Below are positions 11,522 through 29,107 of a stretch of 64,000 nt of DNA, piece by piece. Where the stretch lies: positions 2,477,940-2,541,939 of the forward strand of contig OZ026563.1 in assembly GCA_964020155.1 (NCBI GenBank), given 5' to 3'. Position numbers and translations under genes: made by a program. This stretch comes from Chondrilla cf. caribensis (lineage: Eukaryota; Porifera; Demospongiae; Chondrillida; Chondrillidae). The notes under the pieces were generated by a model. The model was not told the DNA's origin. It ran no database searches and was given only the letters and a program-made list of their open reading frames with translations. Position 1 is the first letter of the stretch. Each line of letters begins with the position of its first letter.

Positions 11522-14500
11522 ATGCTGAAACCTTTAGTTCTTCAAAACTGCCACAGTGATAAACCTGAGTTCCACGCTGAGGTACAGAACCATGAGGTTA
11601 GTTCACCATTTCCTGTGTTGGCTTTGTTTTATGCGAAATGACAGCGCTAAAGTGTATATCGTGTATTGGTGAATAACGCTTCACGTGTGTAGTGTACCGT
11701 ATACTTTGGTGTTGATGAAGTACCACCTGGGTCGTTCTTGATGTTTATCACGTACGTATACGACTCCCGATATTCTGTCTCCTACCAAGACCGTTGTTGA
11801 ATCTTACTAATATGCTTATTACTGTCAGTCAACCAGTCTGGCTGTCGATCTGGCAGCCCACACTCGTGTTGATTGATTATAGTGCAGATACACGGTCAGT
11901 GTTGGTTATTGAGGAGAATTGCTGAGACTGTTATGATGTTCTACTTGTGTTTCTGTCATTGTGTGAGTGAAGTAGACTCTTACTGGTGAAGTACACCTGT
12001 GTCTTTTAACAAGTGAAGTAGACTGTGTCCCCCACCGGCGAAGTAGGCCTGTCTGTCCCTCACTGGTGAAGTAGACCTGTCTGTCCCCCACTGGTGAAGT
12101 AGACCTGTCTGTCCCCCACTGGTGAAGTAGACCTGTCTGTCCCTCACTGGTGAAGTAGACCTGTCTGTCCCCCACTGGTGAAGTAGACCTGTCTGTCCCT
12201 CACTGGTGAAGTAGACCTGTCTGTCCCCCACTGGTGAAGTAGACCTGTCTGTCCCCCACTGGTGAAGTAGACCTGTCTGTCCCCCACTGGTGAAGTAGAC
12301 CTGTCTGTCCCTCACTGGTGAAGTAGACCTGTCTGTCCCTCACTGGTGAAGTAGACCTGTCTGTCCCTCACTGGTGAAGTAGACCTGTCTGTCCCTCACC
12401 GGCGAAATAGACCTGTCTGTCCCCCACTGGTGAAGTAGACCTGTCTGTCCCTCACTGGTGAAGTAGGCCTGTCTGTCCCCCACTGGTGAAGTAGACCTGT
12501 CTGTCCCTCACTGGTGAAGTAGACCTGTCTGTCCCTCACTGGTGAAGTAGGCCTGTCTGTCCCCCACTGGTGAAGTAGACCTGTCTGTCCCTCACTGGTG
12601 AAGTAGGCCTGTCTGTCCCCCACTGGTGAAGTAGACCTGTCTGTCCCTCACTGGTGAAGTAGACCTGTCTGTCCCCCACTGGTGAAGTAGACCTGTCTGT
12701 CCCTCACTGGTGAAGTAGACCTGTCCGTCCCTCACTGGTGAAGTAGACCTGTCTGTCCCTCACTGGTGAAGTAGACCTGTCTGTCCCCCACTGGTGAAGT
12801 AGACCTGTCTGTCCCCCACTGGTGAGTAGACCTGTCTGTCCCTCACTGGTGAAGTACACCTGTGTGTTCGGACTTGCTATGACAAAAATGCATCCTTACA
12901 TAGTGTAGTTTTCTTTAAATGGTATTAGACCAACTAGATACCCTGTTAAGAAGAGATATGTTGAGATAAACACGGTCCCACTGGTTGTATGTCCGTTCAC
13001 TGGTAGTCTTTCATATGTACTGCATGTACAGTTGTTCACTGATTTTAGTAAATGCGTGTTTGTACATATGTACTAGTCTCCAATCCGGATGTTTTTACCA
13101 TTGTGTGTTCTTCATTCTTTGCATATGAACATGTAATGGGAAAAATTTCTGGATTATAGACTATAATATATTAATCCCTGAAGACTTGCTTTGAAATCCA
13201 AAAATCCTGTTCAAGGGTCATTTGCATATATGTACATATGTGGATGCATATTTAGACGTGCAATATGTGCTGTATACTGTGATTCCATACTCATAAGTAC
13301 ATGCCTATCTATGTATTTACATTTCCTTTGGACTAGGTTCAATCTATGTACTATTGTACATACATATTATTGTTTGTAGCGAGTGTACAACACATGGGGT
13401 GGTCCTGTACATACAATGATGTTGATACGCTATAGCAGTGAAGAATCCAAGTGCATTGTTAGGACCATCACTATATTGTGGTTTCTCTTGCTCATTGCCA
13501 ATCAGTCTATGGTTACAGTGACCTTTGTCCTCTCCACCACAGGAGTCAGCAGCAGCCATTGAGAAGCAATACAAGCACATCCTAGCGTTGATGAAGGAGA
13601 AGCAGTCCATCATGGAGAGAGATAGAGCACTTTCTGAACGTGAGTACCCAGCACACAGTGGAACAGTATATTGACATGTTTGCAAGACACATCCTGACAA
13701 CTGTAACATATGTCAGATCTAGTCTACCTCTTGATGCTCTGACATCACTCCTATTACTGTGTGTATTCTTTATGTACTGTATATACCTATGAACTACATA
13801 TGTATGTACTGTACGTACATACTGTGTATTGCAACATTTTCGAGGAACACAATTTTCATACTTTATGAATGAGACATGAACCACACAAGTACAGACCCTC
13901 CCTCTCTTGACACCAAGTGAGGGAGGGTCTGTACGACCATCCATCTGTGCAAACCATTTCTGTGAAGTTCTTCGGAAGGCTGTACATGAAAGTTTGTCCT
14001 TAAAAGATATAGAAGTACATGCACATGTACATGTCCATATCTTTCATATCTGCTTCCTACCGTATATTCTGTCAGATCAGTTGAGTTAGGTCTATCTGTT
14101 CTACAGCAGACATGCCTCAGTTAGCTCCTTGCTACTATGCTGTTTCCCTAGTTATTCATCCAGGGGCTTGTGCTATGCAAAACTACAGTGTTTGTTGACT
14201 AATTCAGTCTTGATATTCTTTATATTTGTAAGCAGTATTTACTAAACTTTAGTGTTTGCTTACCAATTATTATCACCACATATTATGTGGTCTTATTGTA
14301 CATACGTATAAATTACCCATTTGTATCACTTGTGTAGAGATTCTAAAGGAGTTTGAGATTTTAGCCACGAAACATTTGGACCCAGATTCGGATGAGAGCA
14401 ATTCTGTTGTATGTGCTGCATTTGCTCAGATAACTGCCATCCACTGACTGTTTGGTATTGTTATGTCATGAAGTACACTACATACACTTGTATTGGATGT

Positions 14501-14734
14501 GACACTGTAAATGTTTATGTTTACCCATATATTATATCTATGTATGCTTGTATGTTTTGACTATCATATAATTATGTTATGTTTCATGTACTGTCACCTG
14601 TCATGATGGATATTTATGCGTTTTGTGTTTGTAGCAATTGACACTAATAGCAATGAGACAGACAGTTGACCACCAAGAAAGAAGGATGGACCAACTCAAG
14701 TTAGTTTATTTGTGGAGATTTTTGTGTTCTTGTG

Positions 14735-14804
<70 letters not shown>

Positions 14805-17800
14805 ACTAGTGTTACACATGTACCTGCATTACACAAACATATATATCAACATGTGTTTACAGTGTATACGTACATACGTACGTATACACCCCTCACTCAG
14901 GCGGTCTCTGACTCTAGTCGATGTCTCTGTCTTTCCAAAAGTCTTCTTTATCAATTAACAATTATAATAAAGGCACACATGCGCACTGCCAATGATACAA
15001 CAACGGGCTCCTTTTATGTACGTATGTATGTAGCTAGCTAGCATTTCCTTTTGGGGACGCGGCCAACGTCTCGCTACCACTCCGCAGACAGGGCACACAC
15101 ACTCCGCAGACTGGACACAAACACTCCACATTCAGTGCACACTCACTCTGCGGTAATTTTAGTTGACATTCGCCGGTTACCAGGCTGGCTAACCGCGTAG
15201 CGTTGAGGAAAAATTCAGGTTTCTTGTAACATGTACCGTATATTCATACATGTGCTCAAAAGTTGGATGTTCCATCTTGTTCTGCAGTAAAGGTGTAATG
15301 GCATCAATTCAACAGTATGTCACTGAGTATTCGTCTACTTTGCAAGAGCAGAAGAAATCCTTTTGGAAGAGTCAATCTGACGTGTACATACTCATGGACA
15401 AACTCTGTCAGGTTAGTACTGCATAAATACATATGTGTACATGCAAGTGTGTGTTGTACACTCGTCTGTGGATTGTTTTAACAGTGTGTGTATACGTACA
15501 TATTTGACCCATTTATACTGTACATGAAAGTACACATGTAGGTGTACATATGTATTTTATGTACTCTTTTGTATGCATATATTATCATCTATATTTTCTA
15601 CTCCCACATGCAGTGCAAAAGGCATGACATGACTGCTATGGAAGAGGTACGTACATGTGTTCCTTCAGGCCACCATACACCACATGTGCAGTACTGCAGT
15701 ACCAGCCCAACTGCTCTCAATTGTACAAGTATACCTCATGTTGTCGGCACTGCACATATGTACACTATAACTCTCGGTATTGCTGTGTCTAATCTGTACT
15801 TTGTGTATGCTCCGTGTTCACAGCTATCTCTGCAGCTCTTTGATGCAAGGAACCACTATCATGATGTTGCCTGTACCTACTGCTCTAATCTCAACACACT
15901 TCAGACCAAAACACGTGTGGAGTTTCTGGAAAGGCTTGTAAGTGTGTTTGTTTGGAATTGTTGTCTATATTCTCAACCGTGTACATGTGTATATATCTAA
16001 ATGTACCTACATACATAAGTACATATGTATGTATCTATGTGTATGTGCTTACATGGTATACATACATATACTGCTGTACAGTGAGGTAGACCATGTGCAA
16101 AAGAATACACTATGCATACAGCTCAGTGAGTACACACTCATATGGAAGTTGTATCCTTTGAACCTCCTAAAGTACTGTACATACATACCAGCTACACTGT
16201 ACAATCCATTGGGTACTGTGAGTACCAGCTACACTGTACAGTCCATTGGGTACTGTGAGTACCAGCTACACTGTACAGTCCCTGCTTACTTGCATCTCTG
16301 TAGGGCGACTACATGATGTCCGAGTACTCCTACTTTCATGTGAGCAAAATAACACTGCAAGAGGCTCAGCCATCAATTGACAAGCTGTACTCTGTCGCCG
16401 CTGAGCACAGGAAACTGTTAAAGTCTGAACAAGTCCAACTGAGCGAAGAATCCACTGCAGTCAAGAATGAGGTAGACTTGCATACCAGTGAATGTGGATG
16501 GTGTGTAGTGTGGGAATGCTGTATTGTGTGGGGATGGTGTATAGTGTGGGGATGGTGTGTAGTGTGTGGATGGTGTGTAGTGTGTGGATGGTGTGTAGTG
16601 TGGGGATGCTATATTGTGTGGGGATGGTGTGTAGTGTGGGGATGGTGTACAGTGTGGGGGATGGTGTGTAGTGTGGGGATGGTGTATAGTGTGGGGATGG
16701 TGTACAGTGTGGGGGATGGTGTGTAGTGTGGGGATGGTGTATAGTGTGGGGATGGTGTATAGTGTGGGGATGGTCTACAGTGTGGGGATGGTGTGTAGTG
16801 TGGGGATGGTGTGTAGTGTGGGGATGGTGTGTAGTGTGGGGATGGTGTGTAGTGTGGGGGATGGTGTATTACACAATTCCATTCTTTATGTACTATACCA
16901 AATGTATGTACCCACACTGGGGTGTGTCAACATGCTCCTTCCTATCGCCATGCAATGTGTTCACTGTGCTTGTTACTGCTCAAAGGTGCTCTTGGGTAGG
17001 AGCCGTGATCTTGTGGCATTTCACACCCATGACCTGCACCAGCTTGGAGACACCTCTGTCACTGAAATCAGGTAATACTGCTTAGTGCACTATCTTTGTG
17101 ATCGTGGGTGCTGTATGTACTACCTTTATTGTAGCATACGTACATACTGTAAGTTGTATGTTGCAGCTTTGTTGTACCTGAATACTGTACAATGTGACAT
17201 CTACACTATGTGTCTACAGTATTGCGAATAGAAGCATAATAGATTACAAACATACACATGCATAACTTATCTTTGTACATATTCTATGCCTACTTCAGAT
17301 CGTATGTATGTACACATACACTTCTACATATGTACATATGTATCAATATTGTATACATTTGGCCATCTATGACTGAGCTTTGAATGTGTACTGTGTTCGC
17401 AGCCGGCATCTACATAAGAACTATCCTGACCTGGTCTATGAAACTCAATCTCTGCTTCCTCCAGTCTCCTCCAAGGCTGGTAGAGGTGAGTCCATTTGTA
17501 CCATATATCTACAGTCAGACTTGCTTAGACCTGGAAGGGAATACAAAATCAGAATATGTGTACTTCTTGTCAGAGGTACTTACTATCAGTTCTGGTTGAC
17601 ATTGTGTACATGAGCTAAGGACTGAGTGAAGTGTACTCACTAACCAGGAGTATGTACTAACTCGTACTTACGTATGTGCTAAGTTGCACTGCACTGATAT
17701 CAACATCTATGATATCAATAGTGTCTGCACTCCACATGTGCTGCAATATTATTTACTTACTTTGAAATTGTTGTGCAGATCCAGAGAAGAGTGGGTATTT

Positions 17801-17952
17801 GTTTTTGGGAGAAATGAAAGCGATGGGATTGAGCTTCTCGTGGCGTAGGCATTACTTTGCATTAAAGCACGATTTGTTAGTGTATCAAGATGTGAGTTAC
17901 AGTGTGTTATTGTGTATGTGCACATGCACACACACGCACACATGCACGCACG

Positions 17953-18021
<69 letters not shown>

Positions 18022-18282
18022 CACACACACACACACACAAGCTTGCAATGTTTTGCCTTCACCTACTTTACAGCCCAGTGGGAAGAAAAAGCATCGTACT
18101 GTTGTGAATCTCAACCTCTGTACAGTGAGAGTACGTGACTGAAGTTTTTGCATGTCTTTTTGCATTTGACCGAGTGTTGGCTTGCTCTTCTAGGAGTACA
18201 GCCACCCTAACCTTGAAAGGAACTTCTGTTTTAAAGTTATTTCACCAGCTAAAACAATCTTGGTACAGGCAGAGAGTTCTCA

Positions 18283-18363
<81 letters not shown>

Positions 18364-18405
18364 TGTTTGTGTGTGTGTGTGTGTGCAGTATCTATGGTGT
18401 GTGTG

Positions 18406-18455
<50 letters not shown>

Positions 18456-21419
18456 TGTGTGTGTGTGTGTGCATGCATGCATGTGTGCATGTGTGTGTTT
18501 GTGTGTTTATCATTTGTACTTAGTGTGTTTGTATGTACATTCTCTAAATGCATAGTCCGTAATGCTTGATGATTTATTGACTGTAGAGGTTAAGTCGTGG
18601 GTCATAAGCCTCAACGATGCTATAAAGCAGTCACTGTCTACGTCTCCTGAAGCTCCTATCAGTGAATCAAGTATAGTTAGTGATACAACAGCAGATGTTG
18701 GTGGGAATACGTCAGCTTCCAAGGAGAAAAGGTGTGAACCTCACATAAGTGTAGGTACAGTGCATACGGGATGCATCCTAGGTCTGTACAGTGTATTGAG
18801 GAAGCTATGTGATGTGCTGAGGGCTGTACAGTGTGATGTGCTGAGGGCTGTACAGTGTGATGTGCTGAGGGCTGTACAGTGTGATGTGCTGAGGGCTGTA
18901 CAGTGTGATGTGCTGAGGGCTGTACAGTGTGTGATATGCTGATGCTGTACAATGTGATATGTGAGTAGTGCGATGTGATATGTGAGGGGTGTACTATGTA
19001 TGTACGTATGTGATATGGTGATGTTGTACAGCATATGGTGAGGGCTGTACAGCATATGGTGAGGGCTGTACAGTGTGATATGGTGAGGGCTGTACAGTGT
19101 GGTCATCATGGTTGTATTGTAACTGTCCATGTTTCACAGAGTGGCCTCGAAGCCTAGCTCAACCAGTATCATCAAGGAACTGTACTCAGTTCAAGGCAAT
19201 GAGTACTGTGCTGACTGTGGAGCACCTAAACCAAAATGGGCAAGGTATATGAATTGACTGTGTGTGCCGCATGTTAATGACAATGTGCTACAAACATTAC
19301 GCACTGTGTCACCAGAGGTGTAATATTGAGTTGTGTCTCTGGTGCAGTTGTCAGTTCTGTGCTTTCTATACCCAATGCAGCATTAGTTTGGGAGTGCTCA
19401 TATGTATCGAATGCTCGGGAGTTCACAGGAGCTTAGGAGTGGCTATTTCAAAGGTGTGTAAAGCAAACAAATTGTACATATTTCTATCAGGCACATATGG
19501 TAAATGTGTGTACTATTCTACACATACGTACATAGTGTATGTACAGTCATTGCTATTTGCACAAACATCTCAAACGCACTAGCTATACTGTATGTGTGTC
19601 ATATCACTTTTAGGAAGGATCCATTTCTGACATATGTACTGTTTCTACCCAAACGTTATATAAATAATGTGTATTCTGATTAGTCGGTTGTTGACCTTTT
19701 GGTAACTATATTATTGATTGATCAATTGTCACTTCTGGGGCTCTCAGGGATACCTACATAGGGTATGTATACCTGTTGGTCTCGTTGATATTGCCACAAA
19801 TCAGGACACATACTTGTTGATATTATGGATTGTTACTTATAGTTAGTAAGCATTGGTATCGGAGTTTATTGTACAAGGTTGATTCACTCTGTTGTACTGA
19901 GTCATGTATGTATGTACGGATATATACACATGTACATACATACGTATGTCACTTCCCATCAGGTGAGGTCTCTTACTCTGGATACATTGAACGCTGCAGC
20001 CTTGGCTAAGTTGAAGGATATCGGGAATGTACGTTCAAATCAAATCTTCGAGGCCTGCTTGCCTGAAGACTTTGACAAAGGTTTGAACACATTCTTGTCC
20101 AACATACTACTTTATTACATGCATTCTTTGTATTATTATTGTGCATGTAACATGCTGTATTGTATGGTGTACTGTATCTGTGCACACCTTCTCCTGTACT
20201 GAATGTGGTATGCTGTAAGGTGGACAGATTTGTAATGCTTGTACCTTGTGAGGCCCACTGTGTCCCATGGCACATACTGCACCTCACCACAGAGTGAAGG
20301 ATGCATCTTCCTACTAAAAAGAGTTTTACCTACATCTCCATTACTATCTTTCTGCTTATAATATATTTACACACCTTGTATAAGCAGGCAGCCATACTCA
20401 TATAATTGAATACAATGAAACCCCTCTGTTACAAACCTCTGGAATTAGGAAACCTATACAATAGACACCATTCTGTGTACCAGTTAATACTGTTGTGTAG
20501 TGAGTGACCTCCGGATTGAGGAATTCTCTGTGACAGGGACAAAATTTTGAGGTTCCAAATTGTCCTTGTTGAAGAGGTTTCACTGTGTGCTGTGTGTTTG
20601 TGTTCACTGGACATTGTTGTTCTGATAGAAGCAGTACGTGACTCGGGTGCTCGCCAGTGGTTCATCAAAGAGAAGTACCTGGAGTTGAAGTATGCCTCAG
20701 ACGACGACAGGACTCGAATCAAAGAAGAAAGTAAGACCTTATTCTTATGTCATGCTGTGTGTGTTCTTTTGTTGTTTGTTTACTGTGGTTGTTAATGTGC
20801 ACATGTGTACATGGCTTCGTGACCATCAGGTGTGTGTGTACGCATTGCCAATCATCTGGTGTAGGATAACATGGTAATTGTTGTCTGTGTATTCCCATGT
20901 ACAGTATCCACAGATGACATTGCCATGTACTGTATCACATGTGCATGTTCCAAAATGATTGCCCTGTGATAATTCCAAGGGTTGGATCACAAAGGAACAC
21001 CCATGGTACACAAGATCTCTGCTTTGTGCCTTCTGTACAAAGCCCAATATAGTCAGAATATCGATAGTTACATTATAATTATTATGTGTAATCCTATGTT
21101 ATCATATGAGATACTGTACCTGCATGCTGCTGACTATCTGATCACTGTGTGTGTAATGCTGTGTACACTGTACGTATATTGTGTTCCTAATGTGTGTAAT
21201 TTACATGTGTATGCTACTGTTTATGAAACTACAGGAGATCGTAAGCTTCTAGAGGTACTTGGAGGTGGGTCTGTATCAGTACAGAGGACACAGTCTGCTC
21301 CATCTCAAACAAATAAGGGTTCCGATAGTGAAAGCGATGAAGAGGTTATCATCAGTGCATCTGGTGGACCTACAAAGAAGACCAGCACACGAACTAAAGG
21401 AACAAGTGTGTTGTTGTAA
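11522..21419 (+). CDS. BAR-PH-ArfGAP protein, ACAP-like, lacking ankyrin repeats
   Basis: Nineteen exons: 11522-11596, 13543-13639, 14338-14408, 14635-14699, 15288-15411, 15614-15646, 15824-15937, 16304-16471, 16986-17071, 17403-17485, 17779-17891, 18074-18130, 18194-18284, 18587-18731, 19140-19244, 19381-19453, 19963-20080, 20629-20730, 21235-21419. Phases agree throughout and give 634 aa. Exons 1-8 encode a helical BAR domain (QTKTRVEFLERL). Exons 11-14 encode a PH domain (SGYLFLGE, VVNLNLCTVR, RNFCFKV, final-helix Trp in VKSWV). Exons 15-18 encode the ArfGAP zinc finger, C-x2-C-x16-C-x2-C, with the arginine-finger motif CSGVHRSLG. The family stimulates GTP hydrolysis on Arf6/Arf1 at curved membranes. 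The protein then ends in a Ser/Thr/Lys-rich tail at TAA; ACAPs normally continue into ankyrin repeats. The least certain boundaries are the ends of exon 3 and the AAG acceptor of exon 9. Confidence 0.85.
11978..12865. repeat. 28-bp minisatellite, about 31 units, in ArfGAP intron 1
   Basis: Direct head-to-tail repeats of a 28-bp unit beginning CTGGTGAAGTAGACCTGTCT. Units differ mainly at single C/T or A/G positions, and the first and last are more diverged. No spacers separate units. 28 is not a multiple of 3, so the long ORFs crossing it are periodic artefacts. Confidence 0.95.
13889..13934. repeat. Perfect 16-bp stem inverted repeat
   Basis: GTACAGACCCTCCCTC (13889-13904) and its exact complement (13919-13934) with a 14-nt loop, in ArfGAP intron 2. 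It could form a cruciform or an RNA hairpin in the intron. Confidence 0.8.
14736..14802. repeat. (TG)n microsatellite, ArfGAP intron 4
   Basis: Uninterrupted TG dinucleotides starting about 36 bp after exon 4. Confidence 0.95.
16187..16283. repeat. 37-bp tandem repeat, 2.7 copies
   Basis: Unit beginning TACCAGCTACACTGTACA, ending about 20 bp before exon 8 of the ArfGAP gene, close to its acceptor. Confidence 0.85.
16492..16868. repeat. 18-bp G-rich minisatellite, about 20 units
   Basis: Unit TGTGGGGATGGTGTGTAG with some 19-bp units, in ArfGAP intron 8. Each unit supplies a run of four G and a GG, so the plus strand could form G-quadruplexes. The 18-bp period keeps frames open and makes spurious WGWCIV peptides. 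Confidence 0.93.
17923..18039. repeat. (CA)n microsatellite, ArfGAP intron 11
   Basis: Nearly perfect CA array with a few CG interruptions at its 5' end, about 30 bp after exon 11. Confidence 0.95.
18285..18500. repeat. (TG)n microsatellite beginning at a splice donor
   Basis: The GT of the exon 13 donor (CAAG|GTGTGT) is the first dinucleotide of this interrupted TG array. Confidence 0.9.
18809..19101. repeat. 24-bp minisatellite, ArfGAP intron 14
   Basis: Unit GATGTGCTGAGGGCTGTACA plus GTGT, five near-identical copies to about 18930, then diverged copies (GGTGAGGGCTGTACAG) to 19101. Confidence 0.9.
20411..20588. mobile_element. Short TIR element (MITE) in ArfGAP intron 17
   Basis: The left end, ACAATGAAACCCCTC, is an imperfect inverted repeat of the right end, GAAGAGGTTTCACTGTG. 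About 178 bp, no coding content. Confidence 0.5.
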
Positions 21420-21463
21420 ATCTAGAGCTTGTATAATCTAAATAATAGGCGAACTTATTGCAT

Positions 21464-21701
<238 letters not shown>

Positions 21702-22455
21702 ACACACACGTACACACACATGTACATGCATACACACGCACGCACGCACATGCGCACAGACCGTCATATGTTCATGAATCACAGTTGTGTCTTTTTTTTC
21801 AATTGATGATAGAAAAATGATGGAATGTCAGTCCGAATCCATTGGGAATTTGACCACAAATTGTGTTCTGTTGAATGATACTCATAATAGTTTAACTTCT
21901 TATGTACTTAGTCTTTGTAATTAGTGTAATTCACTCAAACAAGCTGCAATGCAGGATACTGGGTGTGGGGCATTGCACTGTCTGATGTTTGGAATGTGTA
22001 CTGTAACAACGTATATATTATTATGTGTTACAATGTACATTTTGTAACACATTTAAATTATTATAGCAATAATATTACAATGTCTTATTGTACTTTAATA
22101 GCTGAACTCCACCACTGATATTATATAATTATTACGTATATAAATCATGGTAATCAATGTCTGTTACATAATAATGCAATGATTTTTAAATTGCAATTGT
22201 GTGTACATTATTTTCAATTTCAGTATTGCTATAATATTATATATATTATACATACATTATATATATATTATACATATAATATATAATATATATACATACG
22301 TACATACATATGTTCACATGTACATCCACATGGGCACACAACAGATCGTATATATGCATAGTAATTCTATATAATTATTATATTATTAATTTCATTAATA
22401 TATTGTTCTTTTTACATGCTAGTACAGAATAAATAATGATAATATTATTATAATA

Positions 22456-22660
22456 TACGTATAGCGGGAAATTTTTGCAGGACAAAATTTTCACGAATGG
22501 CTCCAAAAATGAAAATTCACAGATAAATTTTCGCAAATGCTGGCCAGTCACTTGACAGAATAGCAAGAAAGCCTAGTTCACGGATAAAATTTCGCAGATG
22601 TTAGGCAAACCGCAAAGTCTGTTAAAATTATGTCCCACGAATATTTCCAGCTATACAGTA
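22456..22660. mobile_element. Short TIR element (MITE)
   Basis: The left end (TACGTATAGCGGGAAATTT) resembles the reverse complement of the right end (AATATTTCCAGCTATACAGTA). The interior repeats AAATTTTCGCA-like motifs. The TIR is imperfect. Confidence 0.42.
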
Positions 22661-23550
22661 CTGTACTAGTTTTTTGTTAATTGTTCATCAGCTAGTATGT
22701 GACATACATGCTGTAATTTTAAACCATTATGTACACCCACTTACAGTACATCATATTATTAATTTCATGATGAAATTAATGTTATTATTATCATAATAAT
22801 ATTAAATGATACAGTGTATGTATGTTCAAGATGACATTATTTCAGATAACATTAAAGAGAACAATTATATAACAATTCCACTTTGTTACTATGATCCACA
22901 ATAGTGGTCTCCTATTGTTCGTATATCCTCAGGACCAACCGCAATTATTCCTTTAAATGGAATATTTCATTATTCGAAATCTTTAGTGATAATATCTTAT
23001 ATCACATGTTAATTCTGGTATTTACGGTATGGTGGATCCAGAGACATTCAATCACAGTGTAATGGTGGTTCACTGCTGAAGAAAGGGAATGTTGACATTC
23101 TTTGTACATTGAGAATAAACTTCAGGGATCAACTTGCATGTCTCCCACATACTTGTCTATTGTTACATGACATTTGGTAGGTGAGGGCTAATGATATTCC
23201 ATAAACAGACAAATTAAAATAGTGAGTACTAAATACAGACAATGTGAATTTCTCATTCCTGTGTCCGGAATATTCCTCTAATCGACATTCCTCCAAGCAG
23301 ATTGATTGCAAAGGTAACCGAACGCAAATGATTGTGTATTTTTAGTTGTACTCCATTAACTGAAATATTCCTCTAAGCCGTATGTGTTTAAGTGGGGACC
23401 ACTGTAGTTACATTATACTACATTCTGAGTATATTCAGAATATACTTGGTTAACAGAAGAGATGATAATTGATGATGATAATGGTGATAGTGATGTGTAT
23501 CTGGAGAGTCTAGGACTATTGTTACTCTAGAAATACCACACTACCTGTGG

Positions 23551-28127
<4,577 letters not shown>

Positions 28128-28350
28128 TTTATAATGTATGGTGTGATCACCATCAATAGCAAAATTAAGCGTTCGACGATATATTTGCTATGTTCTAATG
28201 ATAATAAAGCGACACAAGATGGCTGACTCTTTAATGTCCGGTATATTATATCTATACATACGCGTATATACGCGTGTACATATATACATACCCAAAGAGG
28301 CGGACGTATATTATAGACTATACGTGGCATCTCAGTATGTATGTTATAAT

Positions 28351-28571
28351 ATATAGTGGTAACTCTTGATTAAAGGGGAACTGGCATCAAATTTTTTGAT
28401 ATGCCTTTTACATTAGAAACTTAGTAGTAGTATGCAGTCTAAGAACTCTGAAATCGACATTTATATCCAGAGGTAAACTTTGTGCATTGAAAAGTGTCCT
28501 TTGTAGGGAGGAAGCCTCTATGATGTCCATTTATTTGGAATGTCCCCTTATCTATGGATGTTCCACTGTAT
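28351..28571. mobile_element. Short TIR element of the CAGTGGAAC type
   Basis: The left end (TATAGTGGTAACTCTTGAT, then AAAGGGGAA) is an imperfect inverted repeat of the right end (TCCCCTTATC to TTCCACTGTA). About 220 bp, non-coding. Confidence 0.5.
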
Positions 28572-28757
28572 ACATGTAGATGCACATGAATATATAGTTT
28601 GTTAACCTATTCATTGCTATTCATCTATATACTATAATACACATACACATATAGGCCTATTATTCTAGATATTCATCATCTTGTATGACATACATACAAC
28701 ATTATGTATACAATACAATATATTATACAGTACATCATATTAATTGTACATTGCAAA

Positions 28758-29107
28758 GGGAGTTGTTTGTCTATGTAGCATCTTATGGATAAGTTCATTG
28801 GAATCTTAGATCACCCAGAAAGAATCTCCCCCTTTAAACAGAGAGATAGGAACACTCCCCTCAACATTTAGAACACTCGGTCTATCAGAAACAGCAAGAA
28901 CAACAACAGGAAACAGACTTTTATTATTATTCATTACGTCATACATTCATACAGCACATACCCATCACGAACTGTCACACACTTGTATTTTAACACCACA
29001 CACACTCCCTGCAGTCATACCAATGACGAAGGTAGCAGTCAGCTGCTGAAACGTTTGGTGAAATAACTTTTCTATGGCTAGTGAAATGCCAATGAACTTA
29101 TCCATAA
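28758..29107. mobile_element. Insertion flanked by 15-bp direct repeats, with perfect 19-bp internal inverted repeat
   Basis: AATTGTACATTGCAA occurs at 28743-28757 and 29106-29120. The corresponding DNA below copy C (near 39425) has a related single site without the insert. Inside, TTATGGATAAGTTCATTGG (28783-28801) is exactly complementary to 29089-29107. Positions 29019-29059 hold a TGACGAAG..CTGCTGAAACGT motif enclosed by ACCAA/TTGGT arms, a hammerhead-like arrangement known from Penelope-type elements. Confidence 0.5.

Noticed and set aside
11906..12623. Long minus-strand ORFs (DRQVYFTSGGQTGLLHQWG repeats)
   Set aside because: They are the 28-bp minisatellite read in rotating frames; no start context and no homology.
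11978..12865. CRISPR array
   Set aside because: Repeats are directly adjacent with no unique spacers, in an animal intron.
13344..13944. Overlapping 120-aa minus-strand ORFs
   Set aside because: Antisense to ArfGAP exon 2 and its introns; composition unlike protein.
16500..16917. ORFs rich in VWGWC or HYTPSP
   Set aside because: Produced by the 18-bp minisatellite, whose length is a multiple of three.
28200..28330. tRNA or other structured RNA in the spacers
   Set aside because: No cloverleaf or box A/B pattern could be supported by eye.
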